A DNA stretch of 5,773 bases. It comes from an archaeon (GTDB taxonomy: Archaea > Thermoproteota > Nitrososphaeria > Nitrososphaerales > Gagatemarchaeaceae). Location: contig JAKAPN010000078.1 in assembly GCA_021822995.1 (NCBI GenBank), positions 1-5,773 on the forward strand, given 5' to 3'. The position numbers and the translations under genes were made by a program. Shown piece after piece: positions 1-4,765 of the stretch. Under the pieces are notes generated by a model that was given only the letters and a program-made list of their open reading frames with translations, ran no database searches and had not been told where the DNA came from. Within the stretch, counting starts at the first letter, position 1; every line of letters starts with the position of its first letter.

Positions 1-1
1 T

Positions 2-340
2 GAGAAGATTGGATTGCTGGTCGTCACATCCTCGGTCAGCCCGGTCCGCGCGCTCGCGGTGATTTCTGAGAGAGACGTAGTCAGGGCCGTGGCCAAGGGG
101 ACCCCACTAACTGCTCAGCTCGACACCGTGGCTTCAAAGAAGCTCATCAGCGTAAAGCGCTCGGACATGCCTTCGAAGGCGGTCAGGCTCATGATGGACA
201 ACGGCATCCGCCACCTGATAGTGGAGAACGATGACGGCACCCTCTTCGGAGTCATCTCCATCAGAGACTTCTTCCGAGAGACGAAGCTCCTCCAGTCGTT
301 CCTCAGAGACGAGGCCGAAGACGTACACGGCGTCGACTAG
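2..340 (+). CDS. CBS-domain protein, C-terminal part (5' end lies outside the window)
   Basis: The reading frame is open from the first full codon of the window, so the true start lies upstream and only the last 112 residues are visible. A TTG at 14 could be read as a start, but it falls inside the first CBS domain. Residues 3-32 are the second half of one CBS domain, ending in the typical VISERDVVRAVAKG. Residues 42-93 form a complete second CBS domain with IRHLIVENDDGTLFGVISIRD. The paired SERD and SIRD motifs (22-25 and 86-89) occupy the ribose/phosphate-contacting position of adenosyl-nucleotide-binding CBS pairs (Bateman modules). The acidic tail (DEAEDVHGVD) follows the domain. Such proteins usually sense AMP, ATP or related ligands; the ligand and any additional upstream domain cannot be seen here. 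The function is probably regulatory and cytoplasmic. It is separated from nuoA by about 295 bases, so it is not part of the nuo operon. Confidence 0.88.
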   Translation, partial: EKIGLLVVTSSVSPVRALAVISERDVVRAVAKGTPLTAQLDTVASKKLISVKRSDMPSKAVRLMMDNGIRHLIVENDDGTLFGVISIRDFFRETKLLQSFLRDEAEDVHGVD

Positions 341-377
341 TTCTACACTCTTTGATCAGGTAACCCCTGCCCCGACC

Positions 378-436
378 CGCCTGGTAGCCACCGGCGTAAG
401 GCGGAGCGCTACGACCGCTTCCGTCGCCTGCGGAAG
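378..436. other. Cluster of short inverted repeats in the CBS-nuoA intergenic region
   Basis: Three perfect short inverted repeats lie close together: CGCCT 378-382 with AGGCG 399-403, GTAGC 384-388 with GCTAC 408-412, and CTTCCG 418-423 with CGGAAG 431-436 (7-base loop). They cannot all pair at once, because the first two cross. They could fold the 3' end of a transcript from the CBS gene, or that of the minus-strand microORF at 409-519, which overlaps them. No T-rich tract follows closely on either strand, so this is not a convincing terminator. In GC-rich DNA stems of 5-6 pairs also arise by chance. Confidence 0.2.
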
Positions 437-519
437 TCCTTCCCGTACTGCTTTACGAACGATTCAGTCTCTATGGCGTACACACTCTTCTGCTGCATCC
501 CGAGGTGAGGTGTCTTCAT
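409..519 (-). CDS. Possible 36-residue basic microprotein, unknown function
   Basis: On the minus strand an ATG at 519 opens a 36-codon frame that ends in TAG at 411-409. An internal ATG would give a 29-residue form. The product starts MKTPHLGMQQ, continues through SVYAIETESFVKQYGKDF (residues 12-29) and ends in a strongly basic tail, RRRRKRS. The middle reads like an amphipathic helix and the tail could contact nucleic acid or acidic lipids; both are guesses from composition. Codon third positions are strongly G/C, as in the neighbouring genes, and the residue mix is protein-like, whereas the overlapping plus-strand frame has no start codon before its last 11 codons. Against it: no clear Shine-Dalgarno, only a weak AT-rich stretch (558-565) as promoter, and very short length. 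I do not recognise a family. It lies convergent to the CBS gene and divergent from nuoA. Confidence 0.4.
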   Translation of the reverse strand: MKTPHLGMQQKSVYAIETESFVKQYGKDFRRRRKRS

Positions 520-602
520 GTGGCGGCGAGACGATCCGATGTGCTGTCTACGTCGACAGAAAATGCTCGTGGCCGACCCATCTACTGACCAAACCCACCA
601 AT

Positions 603-610
603 CTTAAATA
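603..610 (+). promoter_or_regulatory. TATA box of the nuoABCD operon (leaderless transcript expected)
   Basis: CTTAAATA lies 33 to 26 bases before the nuoA ATG at 636, in an otherwise GC-rich stretch. Archaeal transcription starts about 25 bases downstream of the TATA box, which places the start at or within a few bases of the ATG. No Shine-Dalgarno precedes the ATG, which fits a leaderless mRNA. The distance resembles that of the mscL promoter in this window (30 bases from CTTAA to its GTG). Confidence 0.7.
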
Positions 611-635
611 GCGTGAGACGGTCGCAATTTCGAAG

Positions 636-1007
636 ATGGCTCTCTTCGGGGATATCGGGTCTGTCTTCATCATGGGACTCGTCGGCATGATGTTCACCCT
701 CCCGGTTGTCGTCCTTCCACGCTTGTTCGCTCCGCGGCGCCCGAACCCGATAAAGAACGCCCCGTTCGAGTGCGGCCAAGTCCCCCAGGGGGCTGGCAAG
801 ATGCACTTCATGATGCAGTATTATTCGTACCTACTGATGTTCATCGTATTCGACGTCCTCGCGATGTTCCTTTACGCCTGGGCAGCGGCATACCAGCCTC
901 TGGGACTGGGCCTGTCTTCCGACTGGATGGTCACCCTGTTCATGGGCCTCCTCTTCTTCCCCATGGCGTTCGCCCTCGTACTAGCAGGAAAGCGTGAGCT
1001 ATGGTAG
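636..1007 (+). CDS. nuoA: NADH-quinone oxidoreductase-type complex I, subunit A (NuoA)
   Basis: This is the small three-helix membrane subunit of complex I (123 residues, normal length). It helps form the junction between the membrane arm and the quinone cavity. Hydrophobic segments are at about 8-28, 61-83 and 97-116. The loop after helix 1 holds the family signature NPIKNAPFECG (37-47), including Cys46, at the position of the conserved loop Cys of mitochondrial ND3. Helix 2 has QYYSYLLMFIVFDVLAMFLY (61-80). The usual FDxE at this point is FDVL: Asp73 is present, but the acidic residue expected at position 75 (E. coli Glu81) is Leu. The ATG was chosen because a TATA box lies 26-33 bases upstream. 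It is the first gene of the operon and overlaps nuoB by 7 bases, suggesting translational coupling. Electrons in archaeal complexes of this kind are thought to come from a donor other than a standard NADH module, which is not encoded here. Confidence 0.95.
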   Translation: MALFGDIGSVFIMGLVGMMFTLPVVVLPRLFAPRRPNPIKNAPFECGQVPQGAGKMHFMMQYYSYLLMFIVFDVLAMFLYAWAAAYQPLGLGLSSDWMVTLFMGLLFFPMAFALVLAGKRELW

Positions 1008-1528
1008 TGGCTCAGCAGCAGAAGGACGGCGCGTTCCAGCTCCTGGTGGGGAAGATCGACGACGTCCTGCAATACGCAATCGGGGACCCGATGCGCTACC
1101 TCGCGAACTGGGGGAGGCTTTACTCCCTCTGGCCGGTCCACCTCGAGACGGCCTGCTGTTCGGTGGAGATTGGGGCCGCCGCAGGGTCGCGGTTCGACAT
1201 GGAACGGTTCGGCGCCCTCGAGGCGTTTGGGTCGCTCAGACAATGCGACCTTCTCATAGTGATGGGGACGGTAACCCGCAAGCTCGCACCAAGACTCAAG
1301 CTCGTCTACGACCAGATGGCCGAACCGAAATGGGTCATCGCGATGGGCGCCTGCAGCATTACAGGCGGCCTCTACTTTGACTCGTACAACGTCCTCAGAG
1401 GAATCGACGACGTAATCCCAGTGGACGTCTACGTGCCCGGATGTCCTCCGAGGGCTGAAGCGTTCCTCCAGGGACTGGTCCTGCTTCAAGAGAAGATCCG
1501 CAGAGCGCCGTCGCTAAGCGGCCGGTGA
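1001..1528 (+). CDS. nuoB: Complex I subunit B (NuoB), N2 iron-sulfur cluster protein
   Basis: NuoB carries the terminal [4Fe-4S] cluster N2, which passes electrons to quinone at the interface with NuoD. The 175-residue protein has all four expected ligands: adjacent Cys52-Cys53 (ETACCSVEIG), Cys118 (MGACSITGG) and Cys148 (YVPGCPPR). The 65-residue distance from the Cys pair to the third ligand equals that of E. coli NuoB; the next distance is 30 rather than 29, a one-residue insertion in the GGLYFDSY loop. Other family signatures are GSRFDMERFG (62-71), LLIVMGTVT (84-92) and the C-terminal PRAEAFLQGL. No membrane helix is seen, as expected for a peripheral cytoplasmic-side subunit. The ATG lies inside the nuoA end (7-base overlap). 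A GTGAG at 994-998 is too close to act as a normal ribosome binding site, so coupling to nuoA translation is likely. Confidence 0.97.
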   Translation: MVVAQQQKDGAFQLLVGKIDDVLQYAIGDPMRYLANWGRLYSLWPVHLETACCSVEIGAAAGSRFDMERFGALEAFGSLRQCDLLIVMGTVTRKLAPRLKLVYDQMAEPKWVIAMGACSITGGLYFDSYNVLRGIDDVIPVDVYVPGCPPRAEAFLQGLVLLQEKIRRAPSLSGR

Positions 1529-1529
1529 T
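1524..1529 (+). promoter_or_regulatory. Ribosome binding site of nuoC
   Basis: GGTGAT is fully complementary to the conserved pyrimidine-rich 3' end of archaeal 16S rRNA. It lies 6 bases before a GTG at 1536 and overlaps the nuoB stop codon (TGA 1526-1528). It decides the nuoC start as this GTG, so the Pro/Ala-rich N-terminus belongs to the protein. Confidence 0.7.
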
Positions 1530-1535
1530 ACTTCT

Positions 1536-2105
1536 GTGAGCAACGCAACAGCCCCACCGACGCCCGCACCCCCCAGGCCAGCGCCTCCTCAGGCGCAGCC
1601 CAGCGCCCCCCCAGCAGCCTCACCCCCAGCTCCCAAGCCTGAGCCTTTGAGAGCGAGGGCTTTCGCGGCCAGGATAACGGAGAAGTTCCCTGACGTAAAG
1701 GTGGACTGGATGAAGGAAAGGCGGCTCAAGGTATCCACGACAGCTGACCGAATAGCCGAGGTCGGGGTCTTCGCGAAAGAGGGACTCGGGTTCGACCACA
1801 TCAGCACCGTGAGCGGCATCGACTGGATCGCGAAGAACGAGCTCGAAGTGGTGTATTTCATAGGGTCCACAACCCCCGGGCAGGAAGACTTCGTGCTCGC
1901 ACTTTCAGAGCACGTCCAGAGAAGCAACCCCGTCGTCCCCACCTTGATGCACGTCTGGAGGGGCGTGGAGTATCATGAACGCGAAACACACGAGATGTTC
2001 GGGATCAACTTCCAGGGACATCCCAACCAGAACCACCTGTATCTCCCAGAGGACTGGAACGACCTCCCACCCTTGCGCAAGGACTACGTATCCCCGGGGC
2101 GATGA
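1536..2105 (+). CDS. nuoC: Complex I subunit C (NuoC, 30-kDa type)
   Basis: NuoC is a peripheral-arm subunit that packs against NuoD and NuoB. The conserved domain covers about residues 42-189 and ends with the family signature: WRGVEYHERETHEMFGI (141-157), GHPNQNHLYLPEDW (161-174) and PLRKDY (179-184). The remainder of the 189 residues is an N-terminal tail (about 5-38) made almost only of Pro, Ala, Gln and Ser, predicted disordered and not part of the usual fold. The GTG start is supported by the GGTGAT site 6 bases upstream. The gene follows nuoB by 7 bases and precedes nuoD by 4. In many bacteria NuoC and NuoD are fused; here they are separate proteins. In this arm it has a structural role and binds no cofactor. 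Confidence 0.95.
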   Translation: MSNATAPPTPAPPRPAPPQAQPSAPPAASPPAPKPEPLRARAFAARITEKFPDVKVDWMKERRLKVSTTADRIAEVGVFAKEGLGFDHISTVSGIDWIAKNELEVVYFIGSTTPGQEDFVLALSEHVQRSNPVVPTLMHVWRGVEYHERETHEMFGINFQGHPNQNHLYLPEDWNDLPPLRKDYVSPGR

Positions 2106-2109
2106 TCGA

Positions 2110-3228
2110 ATGACAGTGCAGGCGGAATACTCTCCCGACGCCGACAGAATAATGTCCGTCTCACTGGGTCCGCAGCACCCGGGAGCTGGGCACTTCAGGA
2201 TCAAACTCTGGCTCGACGGTGACTACGTCGTGAGGTCTGAGCCCGACGCAGGCTACGTACACCGCGGGGAGGAAAAGATGGGTGAGTACAGGAACTACAT
2301 CCAGAACGTGCCGCATCTTGAGAGGCCGGTGATACTCGACAGCTCGAACATCCTCTTCCCATATGCGCTCGGAGTTGACGAACTGATGAACCTCAAGGTA
2401 CCCCAGAGGGGGCAGTACCTCAGGGTGATAATGTCGGAAGCAAACCGCATCATTTCGCACATGTACTTCATCGCGATTCAGGGGCTGTTCCTGGGCCACA
2501 CCACTTTGATCACATGGTGCATGGGGGACCGCGACTTTTGGATCGACTTTGCCGAGCGGATTGGAGGAGCGAGGGTAACGTTCGCCTACATCATCCCAGG
2601 GGGGGTCAGGAACGATATCCCTCCCGGCGCCATCAAGAAGGGGCTTGAGACGTGTGACTGGTTCGACAAGCGGATGGACGAATACGAGAAGATATTCTTC
2701 CAGAACCCCATGGTCCACCAGCGTTCGGACGGGATCGGGGTGCTCTCACGGGATGACGCCATTGCGTTCGGCGCTACGGGTACGGTGGCCAGGGCCTCTG
2801 GGCTGGCAGTTGACGTGAGGAAGGACGAACCGTACAGCGCCTACGAGGACTTCGAGTTCAAGACCCCGGTGATGACCCAGGGGGACGTCTACGCGAGGTC
2901 GTACGTCGCGCTTTTGGACATGAGGGAATCGGTCAAGATAATCAGGCAGGCGTTGAAGAAGCTCCCACAGGGCCCAGTCCGCCTGAAGCTCGGACCGCAG
3001 CCGCGCGTGCCCGCTGGGGAGGTCTACTCGCGCACCGAGGCCGCAAGGGGGGAGATGTCATACTACATCGTAAGCGACGGCTCCCCGAGGCCGTACAGGT
3101 TGAAGATCGGCGTCCCATCAGCCAAGAACCTCGGGGTCCTTCCCCATCTGCTGAGGAACGTCCACGTGGCCGACATCCCCCCCATCTATTGGGGTCTGAA
3201 CTACTGGCCTGTCGAGTCTGACCGTTAG
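2110..3228 (+). CDS. nuoD: Complex I subunit D (NuoD, 49-kDa type), quinone-site subunit
   Basis: NuoD descends from the [NiFe]-hydrogenase large subunit and, with NuoB, builds the quinone-reducing site. The 372-residue protein contains SLGPQHP (18-24), GYVHRGEEKMGEYRNYIQN (48-66), FPYALGVDEL (83-92; Tyr85 matches the quinone-contacting Tyr of Thermus Nqo4), IPGGVRNDIP (162-171), the GATGTVARASG loop (221-231) and RTEAARGEMSYYIVSDG (308-324). It ends in the customary DR. The hydrogenase Ni-binding Cys motifs are absent, as expected. Two spots depart from the bacterial pattern: GPQHPGAGHFR replaces GPQHPxTHGxLR, and the C-terminus reads IPPIYWGLNYWPVESDR instead of the usual SLDIVxGEVDR type. 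The ATG at 2110 is 4 bases after nuoC; the frame is open further upstream, but only across the nuoC coding region. It is the last gene of the operon in this window and its stop overlaps that of the convergent transporter gene. Confidence 0.97.
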   Translation: MTVQAEYSPDADRIMSVSLGPQHPGAGHFRIKLWLDGDYVVRSEPDAGYVHRGEEKMGEYRNYIQNVPHLERPVILDSSNILFPYALGVDELMNLKVPQRGQYLRVIMSEANRIISHMYFIAIQGLFLGHTTLITWCMGDRDFWIDFAERIGGARVTFAYIIPGGVRNDIPPGAIKKGLETCDWFDKRMDEYEKIFFQNPMVHQRSDGIGVLSRDDAIAFGATGTVARASGLAVDVRKDEPYSAYEDFEFKTPVMTQGDVYARSYVALLDMRESVKIIRQALKKLPQGPVRLKLGPQPRVPAGEVYSRTEAARGEMSYYIVSDGSPRPYRLKIGVPSAKNLGVLPHLLRNVHVADIPPIYWGLNYWPVESDR

Positions 3229-4151
3229 TTTTCTTCTGACTTCCCTGCCGGAAGCGAAAACGGTTCAGCCTCGGGGACCTTCTCACCCCTGTGGAACACG
3301 TAGATCCCGAGGATGATCAGCGCGCCCCCAAGGAACTGCGGGGGGGTTATCTGTTCCCCAAGGAACACCAACGCAAAGCCGGCGCCGAACACCGTGGAGC
3401 TCGACCAGACGAGGAGCATCTTGATCGCACCGAGCCGCTTGACGGCCGCGATGAAAAGATAGGTGCCCCCCGCTACCGCAAGCGCAAGCAGCACCAGCGC
3501 CAGGGAGTTGACCACGCCGAAGTTAGTCGGAACCATCGCCACCACCGCGACAGCAGCAATGGCTCCCCCTCCGATGAGGTTCCTGAACCTGCTCAGCAAA
3601 GCCACGTCAAACCGCTTCGACGCGACCGCAATGATGTTGTTCTCCACTCCCCAGCAAATCGTAGCCCCGAGGACGAGCAGGTTCCCGCTGAATCCTTGGA
3701 AGAACGCTATGTTCGCCAAGTCCAGGTTCGTTGAGACGACCACCAACCCCGCGACGATGAGCATGGCCCTGGCAGCAAGCCCCCTGCTGAGCCTCTCCCT
3801 GAATGCAGTGTAGGCGATGACAGCGGTGAACAGCACCTCTCCATTCGCGAGCAGAGATGCGTTCACCGCCGTGGTCTCTTTCAGACCCTCAAAGTACATC
3901 AGGGGAGCGAGCCCCGCGCCCACGAGGCCGAAGAAGAGAAGGTACCGTAGAGAGCCGGGCTCGGGCGACCTCGTAGGCTTGTAGGAGAGGAGGACGAAAC
4001 CGGAGAGGAGAATCGAAAGGCCGGTGACCACGACAGGGTCGTTGGAGTTCAAAGAGAACTTCGCCAGGGTCGAAACGGAACCTGCGCAGACTGATCCTAT
4101 GATCGCATAGATGTACCCCTTCGTCACCTCAGAGCTCGGCTTCTCTCCCAA
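3225..4151 (-). CDS. EamA/DMT-superfamily transporter, ten transmembrane helices
   Basis: The 308-residue protein has about ten hydrophobic segments (roughly 12-32, 39-57, 68-87, 95-116, 126-142, 156-176, 185-207, 214-235, 244-263, 270-287) with short loops. They are arranged as two EamA repeats. The first repeat ends in AYTAFRERLSRGLAARAMLI (113-132) and the second in FLGEQITPPQFLGGALIILG (263-282), the classic ends of EamA domains. Members export or exchange small metabolites such as amino acids, nucleosides or sugar phosphates; the substrate cannot be read from sequence. The hydrophilic C-terminus (288-308) is acidic. The start is taken as TTG at 4151: no ATG lies near, and a TATA box 31-38 bases upstream would give a nearly leaderless message. 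A GTG at 4127 is the alternative and would keep all helices. The stop codon overlaps the nuoD stop tail to tail. Confidence 0.92.
   Translation of the reverse strand: MGEKPSSEVTKGYIYAIIGSVCAGSVSTLAKFSLNSNDPVVVTGLSILLSGFVLLSYKPTRSPEPGSLRYLLFFGLVGAGLAPLMYFEGLKETTAVNASLLANGEVLFTAVIAYTAFRERLSRGLAARAMLIVAGLVVVSTNLDLANIAFFQGFSGNLLVLGATICWGVENNIIAVASKRFDVALLSRFRNLIGGGAIAAVAVVAMVPTNFGVVNSLALVLLALAVAGGTYLFIAAVKRLGAIKMLLVWSSSTVFGAGFALVFLGEQITPPQFLGGALIILGIYVFHRGEKVPEAEPFSLPAGKSEEN
3229..3237 (+). terminator. Possible T-tract terminator of nuoABCD
   Basis: TTTTCTTCT follows directly after the nuoD stop codon and lies within the 3' end of the opposing transporter gene. Archaeal RNA polymerase can terminate at T-rich runs without a hairpin, and there is no other candidate close to nuoD. 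The run is short and interrupted by C, so support is weak. Confidence 0.3.
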
Positions 4152-4181
4152 ACGCCTCGTCAGATAGGCTCGGAGGGTGGA

Positions 4182-4189
4182 GAATTAAC
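4182..4189 (-). promoter_or_regulatory. TATA box of the EamA transporter gene
   Basis: Read on the minus strand this is GTTAATTC, the only AT-rich patch upstream of the gene. It lies 31-38 bases before the TTG start at 4151, so transcription would begin about 5-8 bases before the start codon. It shares the 107-base divergent region with the mscL promoter; the two TATA boxes are about 40 bases apart, so the promoters may interfere with each other. Confidence 0.5.
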
Positions 4190-4222
4190 CCTGAAGAGTC
4201 CACGTTCGCACGCATTCGGGGG

Positions 4223-4235
4223 CGAAACCTTAAGC
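4223..4235 (+). promoter_or_regulatory. BRE and TATA box of mscL (leaderless transcript expected)
   Basis: CGAAA (4223-4227) has the purine-rich look of a TFB recognition element and is followed at once by CCTTAAGC (4228-4235). The CTTAA starts 30 bases before the GTG at 4259, so the transcript should begin at or next to the start codon. No Shine-Dalgarno precedes the GTG. The layout matches that of the nuoA promoter. Confidence 0.6.
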
Positions 4236-4258
4236 GGGGAATTTGCACGGCGTCTGTC

Positions 4259-4648
4259 GTGTCCTCTGACAAAGAGGTCCTGTCCGAACTGCAGAAGATT
4301 AGAGAGCTCCTTACTCCCAAGCCCACTCCTCCAGCTCCTCCAGCAGCAAAGGGCATCTCCGCCGAGTTCAAGGAATTCCTGAAGAACTACAAGGTCCTGG
4401 GACTCGCGGTCGCCTTCATCCTCGGCGTCTATCTCGGGATGCTGGTCCAAGCGCTCGTAAAAGACCTGGTACTCCCCCTGATCGGCATTCCACTAAGCGG
4501 ACTGGGGAACCTCAGTTCCTATGCGGTCCTCTACGCCAACCAGAGCTTCTTGGTCGGGGATTTCCTGAACGCGGTAATCACCTTCCTGATAGTCGCCTTC
4601 GTGATCTTCCTCATTGTGAAGATCGCCAAACACTACAAGCTCGAATAG
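4259..4648 (+). CDS. mscL: Large-conductance mechanosensitive channel (MscL family)
   Basis: MscL is a homopentameric channel in the cell membrane that opens under membrane tension to release solutes on hypo-osmotic shock. This 129-residue protein has the family layout: an amphipathic entry segment SAEFKEFLKNYKVLGLAVAF (34-53), pore helix 1 (about 47-72, with GVYLGMLVQALVKDLVLP), a short outer loop (76-98) and helix 2 (about 99-123, GDFLNAVITFLIVAFVIFL), ending in a few basic residues. Before the core sits an N-terminal extension of about 33 residues, a predicted helix (KEVLSELQKIRELL, 5-18) followed by a Pro-rich hinge (PKPTPPAPPAAKG, 20-32). The usual cytoplasmic C-terminal helix bundle is missing. 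The GTG start is supported by the TATA box 30 bases upstream; it would include the whole extension. It is transcribed alone, divergent from the transporter and upstream of the cdvB-like gene. Confidence 0.88.
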   Translation: MSSDKEVLSELQKIRELLTPKPTPPAPPAAKGISAEFKEFLKNYKVLGLAVAFILGVYLGMLVQALVKDLVLPLIGIPLSGLGNLSSYAVLYANQSFLVGDFLNAVITFLIVAFVIFLIVKIAKHYKLE

Positions 4649-4690
4649 GGGCTCTCACCCTCCTTTATCGTTGGCCTGAAAGGTTCAATT

Positions 4691-4728
4691 CGTTAAGCAG
4701 ACTGTCAACGCTAATTGCCTCAGACAGT
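4691..4728 (+). promoter_or_regulatory. Candidate promoter with inverted-repeat operator upstream of the cdvB-like gene
   Basis: CGTTAAGC (4691-4698) shares TTAAGC with the mscL TATA box and would place the transcription start near 4720, giving a leader of about 45 bases before the ATG at 4766. Around that point lies a perfect 6-base inverted repeat, ACTGTC 4701-4706 and GACAGT 4723-4728, with 16 bases between. A second one, CAATT 4686-4690 and AATTG 4713-4717, crosses it. A repressor site over the start point is a possible reading; a chance repeat is another. A different weak TATA candidate is CTTTATC at 4663-4669. Confidence 0.3.
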
Positions 4729-4765
4729 ATTGTCCATACCCGCCTCTTTCGGTTGTGGCATCACG

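Noticed and set aside
356..508. Plus-strand frame reading RRKAERYDRFRRLRKSFPYC
   Set aside because: It looks protein-like but has no ATG, GTG or TTG before its last 11 codons and is antisense to the better-formed microORF at 409-519. A broken gene remnant cannot be excluded.
541..588. C/D-box guide RNA (GATGTG ... CTGA)
   Set aside because: The C box is imperfect (RTGATGA expected) and no internal D'/C' boxes are visible.
341..635. tRNA or RNase P/SRP RNA in the gap before nuoA
   Set aside because: No T-loop (GTTCRANNC), no cloverleaf and no RNase P or SRP core motifs on either strand by eye.
872..1489. Long minus-strand open frame (205 codons) opposite nuoA/nuoB
   Set aside because: It is antisense to two certain genes with invariant iron-sulfur ligands; the product is rich in Arg, His and Pro without family motifs. 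GC-rich coding DNA often leaves this frame open.
1975..2109. Longer nuoD start at the ATG at 1975
   Set aside because: It would overlap nuoC by 131 bases and add 45 residues unlike NuoD (Cys/Thr/Arg-rich). The ATG at 2110 gives the expected family start.
2161..2718. Minus-strand open frame (185 codons) opposite nuoD
   Set aside because: It is a shadow of nuoD, with no recognisable domain and no promoter or ribosome binding site.
4715..4765. TTG start upstream of the cdvB-like ATG
   Set aside because: The 17 added residues are not family-like and the codon lies at the predicted transcription start; MSSKFEKGW at 4766 is the normal beginning.
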